Assembly (NCBI GenBank): GCA_024405115.1
Contig: JAKSPD010000001.1
Coordinates: 1-64,000 of the forward strand
DNA: 64,000 nucleotides
Reading direction: 5' to 3'
Source of the DNA: Lachnospiraceae bacterium
Lineage (GTDB): Bacteria; Bacillota; Clostridia; Lachnospirales; Lachnospiraceae
Below, one piece after another: positions 54,962 to 63,800 of the stretch; position 1 is the stretch's first letter; every line of letters begins with the position of its first letter. The translations under genes were made by a program, and so were the position numbers. The notes below the pieces were generated by a model. The model saw nothing but the letters and a program-made list of their open reading frames with translations. It made no database searches and was not told where the DNA came from.

Positions 54962-55732
54962 TTACCAGCGTTTCCACGGAGCATTTCCTGATGCCCACAG
55001 GTCTTCAAGGCGCTTCTTTTCCCTCTGAGTGTCCATGCATTGCCAGAAACCGTCATGATAGAAGCTCATCATCTCACCGTTTTCAACAAGCTGCCTGAAC
55101 GGTCCCTGCTCAAGGATGGTGTCATCACCGTGAAGGTATTCAAAAATTTCCTTATTGAATACCATGAATCCTCCGTTGATGATGGCCCCGTCGCCTTCCT
55201 CCTTTTCCCGGAAGTTCTGTACGGTTCCGTCCGGAGCTATGTCAAGAATTCCCTTGGTCTGACTCAGGCTCACGGTAGTTATGGTCGCGGTCTTTCCATG
55301 CTCATTGTGGAACTTCAAAAGCCTGTCAAGATCAACATCCGAGACACCGTCGCCGTATGTGAGCATGAAAGGTTCATTACCCACATACGGACGGATACGT
55401 TCTATCCTTCCGCCCGTCATGGTGTTAAGCCCGGTATCAACGACCGTAACCTTCCACTTTTCAGAATTATTGTTATGCACGGTCATGGAATTTGACTGAA
55501 GGTCAAATGTAATATCCGAGTTGTGAAGGAAATAGTCAGCAAAGAATTCCTTTATCACGTACTGTTTGTAGCCTGCGCAGATGATGAACTCATCAAACCC
55601 GTATGATGAGTAGTACTTCATTATGTGCCAGAGAATCGGTTTCTCACCAATCTCGATCATCGGCTTTGGCTTAAGATGGCTTTCCTCGCTGATCCTTGTT
55701 CCGAATCCGCCTGCAAGAATTACTACCTTCAT
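54962..55732 (-). CDS. rfbF: Glucose-1-phosphate cytidylyltransferase
   Basis: Makes CDP-glucose from CTP and glucose 1-phosphate, the first step of the dideoxyhexose branch. The 256-aa protein has VILAGGFGTRISEESHLKPK, PMIEIGEKPILWH and LTYGDGVSDVD, the nucleotide and metal sites of the RfbF group. C-terminal DGFWQCMDTQREK is diagnostic for cytidylyl- rather than thymidylyltransferases. It overlaps the preceding membrane-protein gene by ATGA. Glucose 1-phosphate could come from the mutase at 28274-29779. Confidence 0.95.
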   Translation of the reverse strand: MKVVILAGGFGTRISEESHLKPKPMIEIGEKPILWHIMKYYSSYGFDEFIICAGYKQYVIKEFFADYFLHNSDITFDLQSNSMTVHNNNSEKWKVTVVDTGLNTMTGGRIERIRPYVGNEPFMLTYGDGVSDVDLDRLLKFHNEHGKTATITTVSLSQTKGILDIAPDGTVQNFREKEEGDGAIINGGFMVFNKEIFEYLHGDDTILEQGPFRQLVENGEMMSFYHDGFWQCMDTQREKKRLEDLWASGNAPWKRW

Positions 55733-57177
55733 GCTGCATTTTCTCCTTTATTGTTGTTTCCCGTATTGTTCAACGGGCTGAAGACGTTAAGCTTATTTTC
55801 TTCAAGTATGTTTATTCCGTTAATGAGGATTGAAGGATCCTTGTGCCATTCCAGCAGGGAACAGAGTTCCTCTTCCGTGTACTCCTCATGGTTTCTTATT
55901 ACAGTGGCCATTTCCTCATAGTTTGCCTTACGGTAAGGCGCTTTTTTTATTTCATCGTAAGTAGTATAGATGTTTCCGGCCAGGATAAGGATGACTGACA
56001 GGACTGCAAACACCTTCACCACAGCCTTATAATCATCATTACCCCTTCTGCGGTAGGAATTCTTCGGCTTTTTATATAATGCGAATACCAGGATGATCCC
56101 GAACGTCCCCACCATGAACTGTCCCGCATACCTTGAACTTAAAAGGTAGTTCTCATTGAGGAATATCCACCTTGCATATGCAACCAGCCCGTGGTTGATG
56201 AAACCCGAAACAAGTAAGAGAAGCGGGAACACCGTTCTTTCAGCCATTCCGTTTTTAAAATAAATGATCAGTGCCGCCGCATAAGCGATGATCACCACCG
56301 CTCCAAGTATGTAAACGACAAGGTCCGGCACGTGAAGAAAGAAAAGCGTTTCCTGTCCGATTGCATCGCCTGCAAAGCCCTTGAGCAGGAGCCTGGGAAG
56401 GAAGGACGGTGCAAATACCAGAAGTTCCTTTAATGTCATGTCAGCGGCACCGGCATGCTCCCATACGGCACTTCTTCTGCTCAGTGCATAAAGGCAGAGT
56501 GCCGCGAGAGTCGTTACGATGATTCCTGAAAACACCCTCTGTACCCTCTTGCTTCCATGATTGACGGCTCCTCCGGTCAGGGCCCCGTAACCTGCCACAA
56601 GTATTACCGTCACCGCATATGACGCGATGTACTCCCCCGCGACCAGAAGCCATATGAAAGGCATCAGCGTTACCAGAAGTTCTGAAACACCCGTTGATTC
56701 CCCCTGCCATATATCATCAAACAGGGTATAGTTTATAAAGAAGAGACCGATGGCCACCATGTGTGCCCAGCAGGTTCCGTTCATGAGTACTTCCCACTTT
56801 GAAAGCGAGAACAGTACGACCATCAGTGCCACATATGCCCACATCTTAAGGTTCTGCCTCGTGGCAAACCTTAAGAACGCAAGGGCCATGAGCACTATTC
56901 CCATGAAGGTGCACAGCCTGTCAAATATCACCGAATACCCGAAACTGCGTACATTTACCATACGCTGCAGGAAAGTGGCCGGTATCCTCGTTAGTACGTC
57001 AGGAACAAGAATTTTTCCTACGTTCTCAACATCAGGGAGGTATTCGTCAATTATTCTGAAATAATCGGAATATACCACATCAGCCCCGGCAGCATGAATA
57101 TACCACAGCATGAACAATGCCCCGGCTACCGGAAAAAGAATATAACAAAACAACCGGTTTTTCTCTTTTGGCTTCAT
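55729..57177 (-). CDS. Polytopic membrane protein, possible glycan polymerase or GT-C enzyme
   Basis: Not assigned to a named family. The 482-aa protein has about ten to eleven hydrophobic segments. After the first, a large outside loop contains acidic residues (YSDYFRIIDEYLPDVEN), as in GT-C glycosyltransferases and O-antigen-type membrane enzymes. A C-terminal soluble tail of about 75 residues follows the last TM. It is in the middle of the glycan operon, between a coiled-coil protein and rfbF. A glycan polymerase or a GtrII-like glucosyltransferase are both possible. Confidence 0.65.
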   Translation of the reverse strand: MKPKEKNRLFCYILFPVAGALFMLWYIHAAGADVVYSDYFRIIDEYLPDVENVGKILVPDVLTRIPATFLQRMVNVRSFGYSVIFDRLCTFMGIVLMALAFLRFATRQNLKMWAYVALMVVLFSLSKWEVLMNGTCWAHMVAIGLFFINYTLFDDIWQGESTGVSELLVTLMPFIWLLVAGEYIASYAVTVILVAGYGALTGGAVNHGSKRVQRVFSGIIVTTLAALCLYALSRRSAVWEHAGAADMTLKELLVFAPSFLPRLLLKGFAGDAIGQETLFFLHVPDLVVYILGAVVIIAYAAALIIYFKNGMAERTVFPLLLLVSGFINHGLVAYARWIFLNENYLLSSRYAGQFMVGTFGIILVFALYKKPKNSYRRRGNDDYKAVVKVFAVLSVILILAGNIYTTYDEIKKAPYRKANYEEMATVIRNHEEYTEEELCSLLEWHKDPSILINGINILEENKLNVFSPLNNTGNNNKGENAA

Positions 57178-57213
57178 TGACCCGGCTTCCCCCGATGCTA
57201 TTTTACCACAGAT

Positions 57214-57720
57214 TTACATTCCAAACAACCTTGCAAGCGGTTCAACGACGTTATGGAGCGACTTAATGGACTCGTTAAGTGACTCAATGTCTATCTTGTT
57301 GAGAGAGTCAAGGTTATCATAAAGCTTGGGAAGGCCTTCCTCATTAAGCGATGCCGCCACGTCTGAAATATCCTTTGTTGCCTTATCAAGCGTGGTAATG
57401 ACCTCGTCAATCTGATCCATCACACCGTCTATCTGTGAAATCGCCTCAGTGGCAGTCTTAGCCAGTGTTTCCGCATCACCTGCAAGGGTCTCAACATCCT
57501 TCGCTATTACCTGCGCGTCCTCAACCACACCCTCGACCTTTGTCATGAGAACATTAGTCTTTTCAACGACTTCCGTGATCTTCGGGGTGAAGTTCACTAC
57601 TGCAAGCGTAAGGATGAACACACACAGCAGAAGGATCACATTGCATGCCACCACGACGCGTGTGGCGATGACCTGCTTTCTCATCTCCTTAGCAAGCTTT
57701 TCAAATCCGTTATCTTCCAT
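57214..57720 (-). CDS. Small membrane protein with long coiled-coil domain
   Basis: Not recognised. The 168-aa protein has one TM helix (about residues 20-45), then a heptad-rich extracytoplasmic region of about 110 residues with repeated VEDA-, ETLA- and ISQID-like patterns, low in aromatic residues. A strong AGGAGG precedes its ATG. It is encoded between the two polytopic membrane proteins of the glycan operon. The layout resembles DUF948-type proteins, and the position would suit a chain-length or assembly partner of those enzymes, but there is no direct evidence. Confidence 0.65.
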   Translation of the reverse strand: MEDNGFEKLAKEMRKQVIATRVVVACNVILLLCVFILTLAVVNFTPKITEVVEKTNVLMTKVEGVVEDAQVIAKDVETLAGDAETLAKTATEAISQIDGVMDQIDEVITTLDKATKDISDVAASLNEEGLPKLYDNLDSLNKIDIESLNESIKSLHNVVEPLARLFGM

Positions 57721-57731
57721 CTTTTCCTCCT

Positions 57732-59231
57732 TCAGGAAACTTCCCTGTAATTCGCGTACTCGTATGTATCTTTTTCCGGATCCTCATAAAGGACGATTAT
57801 GTCATCATCCTCAACCGGTATCTCATCAACTGTATCAACATGCGTTATGGAAAGCGGCTCTGGGAACAGGGCACCGGGGCGGTGGAAATTCTGCTCCTCA
57901 AACTCGGATACCTGATAAAAATTGCCTATGACATATATCCTCATGTTGATGACATCATCACCATACTTACCATATGTTTTTTCAAGGAAGGATTCCTTCC
58001 TGTTCTGTTCCTCATTTACGTAAAGGTCCTTTGACAGTGCCCTGCAGCTCATGTCAAAGGTCATCATGAGCACACATGCCAGTACTGTCAGGATTGTAAC
58101 CATCAGCACGTTTTTCTTTCCGTCCGCCACGGGCTCCGCATCAGATAAAACGCCGTGCATGTATGAAAGAATCATACAGCAGACTGCAAATGACGCATAT
58201 ATCCAGCGCATCTCAACCCTTATGGTCACCGAGGATGCGGTAATCATCCCGATAATGAAGCCTGCAAAAAACAGAAGCGTTACCAGTGCGTCTTTTCTTT
58301 TAACCGGAGTGAACGTCTTCAGTTCCTTAAAGAACATCATGCATATGCGGACAAGTACCGCCATGAATAAAACCACAACCGCCTTAAGCACTACCGGCGT
58401 TTCAGACCATGGCAGACCGTTTAAATGTATGGGACCTGCATTTATGCCAAATAGATAGCATAATTCAGAAAGGCAGTTTTTAACAAAAAGCTTCTTACTG
58501 AAGGTTTCGGTTACTTCCGTTCCTCCCGTACCCGCAGGAATTATGCTGCCCGTGACCCTTATCCTCATGAACTGAATAAAAGCGAACGCAGCCAGCGCCA
58601 GCACCAGGTTAATAAACGCATCAATGCCGTGATTTTTTTCTCCCTTAAGGTAACCGGCAGCCGAAACCGCAAACACGAGCATCGGGAACAGCACCATATA
58701 CCTTTCATGCGTAAATGCACATAGGATGTACATGAGGACTGAAAGAAGGAACCTCCATTCCTTCCGGTCATGAATGAAGTCATAAAGACACCTGCACATG
58801 CAGATGACAGTTAAAAGCGCCGCAGCCTCCATGATTCCTATTATCTGTGAGACGTCATAATAGGAAAAGCGGGATGTGACGAACATCAGCGTCACCATAA
58901 AAGCCGCAAAAACATTTTTCGAAAGCTTACACAGAAAATCGAAAAGGACCATTCCCGTAATGGAAAGTACCGCAAGGTTAATATATACGATCAACCCGAT
59001 ATTACTTCCGACTGCCTTAAGCTCCAACCATACCAGAATCCAGTATACCGGTCTGTAGTATGCCGTAAGCTTTGGGAAAACAAATTCCCTGAAGCTCATT
59101 TCAGAGTAATCTTTCCAGATATAAAGGTCGTCAATAAAAAGCCACGACATATGGACCTTCCTGTAAATGAAGAAGATCCATGCCGCAAGCAGTATGTACC
59201 ATATCAGGTTTTTCCAGAGTGATTTTGTCAC
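57732..59231 (-). CDS. Polytopic membrane protein, GT-C glycosyltransferase-like
   Basis: The 499-aa protein has a first TM, then an outer loop with FIDDLYIWKDY, which resembles the DD motif of GT-C glycosyltransferases, followed by YYRPVYW. About ten further TM segments and a C-terminal soluble domain follow. The only in-frame start is GTG 59229-59231 (an in-frame TAG lies a few codons upstream), with a weak ribosome site. It opens the glycan operon behind the promoter at 59270-59298. It may use the product of the GtrB-like enzyme at 50613-51548. Confidence 0.7.
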   Translation of the reverse strand: MTKSLWKNLIWYILLAAWIFFIYRKVHMSWLFIDDLYIWKDYSEMSFREFVFPKLTAYYRPVYWILVWLELKAVGSNIGLIVYINLAVLSITGMVLFDFLCKLSKNVFAAFMVTLMFVTSRFSYYDVSQIIGIMEAAALLTVICMCRCLYDFIHDRKEWRFLLSVLMYILCAFTHERYMVLFPMLVFAVSAAGYLKGEKNHGIDAFINLVLALAAFAFIQFMRIRVTGSIIPAGTGGTEVTETFSKKLFVKNCLSELCYLFGINAGPIHLNGLPWSETPVVLKAVVVLFMAVLVRICMMFFKELKTFTPVKRKDALVTLLFFAGFIIGMITASSVTIRVEMRWIYASFAVCCMILSYMHGVLSDAEPVADGKKNVLMVTILTVLACVLMMTFDMSCRALSKDLYVNEEQNRKESFLEKTYGKYGDDVINMRIYVIGNFYQVSEFEEQNFHRPGALFPEPLSITHVDTVDEIPVEDDDIIVLYEDPEKDTYEYANYREVS

Positions 59232-59269
59232 TTTCCTGTCCCCTGCCTACTCACAATAACTCATTATGC

Positions 59270-59298
59270 ATTTTACTAAATTTACGGTAGAAAAACAA
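59270..59298 (-). promoter_or_regulatory. Promoter of the large glycan operon
   Basis: Minus strand TTGTTT (59293-59298), 17-bp spacer and TAAAAT (59270-59275), about 40 nt before the GTG at 59231. It would drive eleven genes down to the terminator at 45379-45411. Confidence 0.6.
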
Positions 59299-59333
59299 TA
59301 AACTACAGCTTAATATTGTCTGTCAGACCGTAA

Positions 59334-59360
59334 CAAAAAAGTCGGCTTTTCAGCCGGCTT
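59334..59360 (-). terminator. Terminator of the upstream glycan operon
   Basis: Minus strand AAGCCGGCT and AGCCGACTT form a stem with one mismatch and loop GAAA, followed by a run of six T residues. It lies about 65 nt after the stop of the GT2 gene at 59425. Confidence 0.75.
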
Positions 59361-59424
59361 TTGTAAAGTGTAAATGTCTTTCGCTGCACCAGTAACCAAG
59401 GAAAGATTCACCGGTAATGGTGTC

Positions 59425-60216
59425 TCAGTGACTCAGTGTCTCGTTGTCATATATCTGAGAGGAATGACCGTAGAATCTCATTAAAAGGCGCGCCACAGGC
59501 TTTATGTGGAACTTCCTGAACATATAAAGCTCCTCCCCGGCCCGCAGGTTTTCCCCCATTGTCTTTTTTGTCTCGCTTCCCTCATGCAGCCTTATGTCCA
59601 CAAGCGGCTCAGCCACATATATGAAGCTCCCCTTTCTTTCCGAAAGTTCAAAAAGCGTCTCCCAGTCTATCACAAAGCGTTTATCACTTTTAAATAGCGG
59701 GGTACCGGTCAATTGAACGTTATATGTGCACGCAGGGCACGGGATGGAGTTTCCATATGCGATGAGGGCTTTCTTTCCACAGGTTTTCTTACGTTTTCTT
59801 TTTAAACCCCTGAGGATTCTTTTTACCTTTTCCGCCTTTCCATTTATCCTTACTCCCATGGCATCAATGTTTCCGGCCGCCGTAAATACCAGAAGTGTGT
59901 CATCATCTGCATTTTTGATGACAGCCTCCCCGTAACCCGGAAGATATACGTCATCCTGATGGGCTATTGTCACAAGCGTGGCGCCTTGTTTTTCTGCCGT
60001 CTCAAGGCAGAAATTCCAGTCCTCCTTAAGACCCGGTTCACCGTCCCGCACATAGCAGGGAATACCGTACTGAGCCGTTATTTTTTCCAAAAAGTCAGAA
60101 GGCGTTGAGGTACACAAAATCACCTCACTTTCGGAAGTCTGTCTTTTCAGTGATTTAAGACATTCCTCAAGATAAGGTGATTCCCTGTATGCGCTTATGG
60201 CGAATATGTGCTTCAT
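59425..60216 (-). CDS. Family 2 glycosyltransferase
   Basis: Cytosolic GT-A enzyme of 263 aa with IFAISAYRESPYLEECL at the N-terminus, VTIAHQDDVYLPGY (the DxD-type metal site as QDD) and a later acceptor-side region with ICPAC-like Cys (SIPCPACTYNV). It lacks TM helices. It overlaps gmhA by one base (TAATG) and ends the operon that enters from beyond the right edge. Sugar specificity is not visible. Confidence 0.82.
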   Translation of the reverse strand: MKHIFAISAYRESPYLEECLKSLKRQTSESEVILCTSTPSDFLEKITAQYGIPCYVRDGEPGLKEDWNFCLETAEKQGATLVTIAHQDDVYLPGYGEAVIKNADDDTLLVFTAAGNIDAMGVRINGKAEKVKRILRGLKRKRKKTCGKKALIAYGNSIPCPACTYNVQLTGTPLFKSDKRFVIDWETLFELSERKGSFIYVAEPLVDIRLHEGSETKKTMGENLRAGEELYMFRKFHIKPVARLLMRFYGHSSQIYDNETLSH

Positions 60217-60863
60217 TATTCCTCGAAATATGTATCCTCAAGCATGAGACAGAGGGCGTGGTAAATGGGAAGGTGAAGCTCCTGGATCTTATAGGTCTCG
60301 TCAGCAGGGGCAAGAATTGCCACATCCGCCTCATTTTTAAGCTTTCCGCCCTTTCTTCCGGTAAGGCCTATGACCTTTATGCCAAGTGCCTTTGCAACAG
60401 GAACGGCATGAAGGATGTTGCGGCTGTTGCCCGATGTTGAAATTGCAAGATAAACGTCACCCGGCCTTCCGTATCCTAAAACCTGCTGGGCATAGATGTA
60501 GTCACCGTCCACGTCGTTTGAAAAAGCTGTATTCAGTGTCTGCTGGTTCGACAGTGAAAGTGCCATGAGGCTCATTCCAAGCTTATCCGCAAGCGTGTCA
60601 CCGTTTTCAGGATCAGCCTCTTTAAGTTTCGCACGGAACTCTTTGCTTACAGGGCGGCGCTTTATGAAAGTCTTCATGAGTTCACCCACTATGTGGTCCG
60701 CATCCGCACATGAACCTCCGTTTCCGGCAATCAGAAGCTTTCCGTCATGGTCGTAGCAGTCCTTCATGACTTCATAAGCATCCGCTATCTGGTCCCTTAT
60801 GTCATTAAGGACCGGGTAACGCTCCGTCAGATTATCGAGTATTTTTGCGATTTTTGGTTCCAT
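60216..60863 (-). CDS. gmhA: Sedoheptulose-7-phosphate isomerase-like SIS protein
   Basis: Resembles GmhA, which makes D-glycero-D-manno-heptose 7-phosphate for heptose-containing glycans. The 215-aa protein has IAGNGGSCADADHIVGELMK, LSNQQTLNTAFSNDVDG and AISTSGNSRNI, all in the GmhA order, including the active-site His in the first motif. I start at ATG 60861-60863, overlapping the preceding stop (TGATG), with AGAAGGGGA upstream; the longer frame begins inside the preceding gene. No HddA or HddC partners are in the window, so the heptose assignment rests on the family. Confidence 0.85.
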   Translation of the reverse strand: MEPKIAKILDNLTERYPVLNDIRDQIADAYEVMKDCYDHDGKLLIAGNGGSCADADHIVGELMKTFIKRRPVSKEFRAKLKEADPENGDTLADKLGMSLMALSLSNQQTLNTAFSNDVDGDYIYAQQVLGYGRPGDVYLAISTSGNSRNILHAVPVAKALGIKVIGLTGRKGGKLKNEADVAILAPADETYKIQELHLPIYHALCLMLEDTYFEE

Positions 60864-63800
60864 CAGGTAAAATCCCCTTCTATTACCGCCCATGCGGCAT
60901 CAGTACTGTAATGCTTTTTAATAAATTCCGGTTCGCTGGCTGAAATACTTAAAAGCCTTTCACTGTCATTATAAAGTGAAACAACTTCCTTTGCAAATGC
61001 TGAGGGAGTATCCGCAATTGCCATGATGGTATCGGCCTCAGGAATTCCTTCGGCTCCAACCGATGTGGTAACGATTACCGAACCTTCTGAAAGTGCCTCG
61101 ACCACCTTCCCCTTTACTCCGGCACCATAACGAAGAGGTACGACCGTAAGTTTTGTGGTCCCGTAAAGCTCGTTGAGTCTCTCATCTGAAACAAAGCCCA
61201 GTACTTCTATTCCGTCATTCCCGTTAAGGCTTTCTATCTCATTTGTCGGGTGTGAACCTGCTATAAAGAAACGTACTGTGGGAAGTTCCTTTCTTATAAG
61301 GGGCCAGACTTCATTTGCGAACCATTTTACGCCGTCAGCGTTGGGCGGATGCCTGAAGCCTCCCACAAAGAGAAGGTCTTCGCGCTCCTTGTAATCTGCA
61401 TTCTTCGGTTCATCGTAAATATAAGCCGTGATGGCCTTTGCAGGTATTTCCGGACGGCGTGCATGGATGTCATCAATCTCATCCTGTGAAGGATAGTATA
61501 CCATGTCGCTCTGTTCCATCACGTTAAACTCGATGCTCTTCCAGTAATCGGATTCCCTTCGTTTACGGATGTCACCGGAAAGCTCGTACTCTCTTCTTAT
61601 CCGCATGTAGTGAAGGTCATGTCCGTAGAAGATGCACTTTATGTCCGTATTCTTTTTTAAGAAATCAATGTACTTTACTGCAATGTGCGGACGGTTCAGA
61701 TACGCAATGTCAAGGTAATCCTTATTGTTTAGAATCCAGTCAAAAATGCCGCCGCGGATTTCATCCCCGTACAGTACCTCAATGCCCATCTGCTGAAGTT
61801 CGTGCGTATACGGCTCATCCTTAAGGAAGTTGTCCGGAAGGAACTTGACGTTAAATCCCTTTTCGGTAAACATCTTAAGGTACTGGAAAGTCGTCTTTGA
61901 TCCGGCGTCACGGTCATGCTGCGGAACATAGTGGTCTATGACGAGAATTGTCTTTTTTCCGCTGCTTCTTTCCCTTGCCGTAAACGGATTGGGATTTCCG
62001 GTATTTTTCTGCTGGTTTTTAAGAACTTCCGCCCACTTTTCCTTAAACTTCTCCTGGTTCACTACCTGGTACCGCTTAAGTCCCGTTCCGGTTACGTCCG
62101 TTCCGTTTGAAACGCCCTCGAAATGGATGACAACGGAATCAGGCTGGTAAACCACTCTCTTACCGTGCCTTCTTACTTCAAAGGCAAGGTCTGAGTCCTC
62201 ACAGTATGCAGGTGCAAAGCGGTCATCAAAACCGCCAATCTCATTCCAGAGCGAATGCCTTATGAGAATCGCTGCACCGGAAATGTAATCCACGTCCTTA
62301 ACGTAGTTATACATGTATTTTTCAGGATCATCCAGGCGCCCGTAATTCCAGCCTGAAGCATCACTCCAGATTATTCCGCCTGCCTCCTGAAGCCTGCCGT
62401 CAGGATAAATGAGCTTAGACCCGCACATTCCCACGGTTTCATCACGCTCCATGAGGGAAACGAGGCTCTTTAACCATCCGGGAGTAACCTTTGTGTCATT
62501 ATTGAGGAAGAAGATGTATTCTCCCGCTGCCTCCTTAGCCGCATTATTGCAGTTTCTGAGGAACCCGAGATTCCCCTCAGTCTTTGCAATCTTAAGGTTG
62601 ATTATCCAGCTGGCTATGTCCTTTGTTGCGTCCTTTGAGGCATCATCTGCAAGAATGATCTCATAGGGTGTTTCATTAAAATCAGTATTAGCCAGTATCG
62701 AACGTATGCAGGCATATGTATACTGCACCTGGTTATATGCAGGAATGACTATTGAAACCAGCGGAGTTTCAGCTTCCGGTATCGTAAGGATGCCTCCTTC
62801 AGAAAACTCTCCCCTTATTGCAAAATCACCCTTTATGAAGTTATGGCCTTCCTTAGTGAAATAACGCTTAAAGTATGTGCCCGGATGTAAAAGTGTTCCC
62901 TTTGCATACTTAATGAGAAGCCTCTTTCTTGATCCGGCAGGTGCAAGCTTATCAATCCGGCGTATCATGCCGCGCTTAATACGGCTTAATACACCCTCAT
63001 GTTTTCTTAAATATGTAAGCTCTGCATCCCTTGACGCTATTTCCGCATCACGGGCCTTATTGATGTTTTCAATGTTTCTTATGTGCTGCTGTGAAAGGCG
63101 TTCAACCTCACGCTCTTTTGAAAGCGTTTCCTTTAATTCCTCCACTTCATCCTTAAGGCGGTGAATCTTATCCTCTGAAGCCTCTAAAAGTCTTTCTGAC
63201 TCCCTTATGTCGGAAATACTCTTTGAGCTCTTTAAATAACGGCCCTTAAATGAACCCTTTCCGCTTCCGTGTACTGAAAGCTGGAAGTCATCCTCCATCT
63301 CCTCAAACCCTGGAAGGTCCGCTTCTTTAATTCCAAATGACTTAAGAAAGCCCTGAAGATTTTCATAGGCATAAAGGCTTTCGTTGTGGTCCTCATAGAA
63401 ATAGCGGAGGATACGGTATTTCACGAAATCCTTCTCATAACCTTTTTCACCAGTCCACTCATAGTCCAAAAGCCTGTACTCACTGTCAGTAAGCATGCAG
63501 TTGTCAAAAAGTATGTCGAGGTTATGACAGTTTTCTTCATCACCCACGAGCATGCTCAGATACGTTTCTGTTTCTTTGGGAGCCTTTCCGTCCGTTATCT
63601 TTTCGGAGAGGATCTTTCCCAGACTCTTTCCATTAACATAATCAAATGAAGCCTCTGACCTTCCCTCGTCATTTTTCCCTAAATCCGGCTTCAGGATGGA
63701 GATTCCCCTGGGAAGTGTATCAGAAAGCAGGCTGTATTTTTCTGCAAAGCTTTCTATATGTTTATCAGAAAGAGGGGAAAGCGCGGCCTTTACCGCCTTT

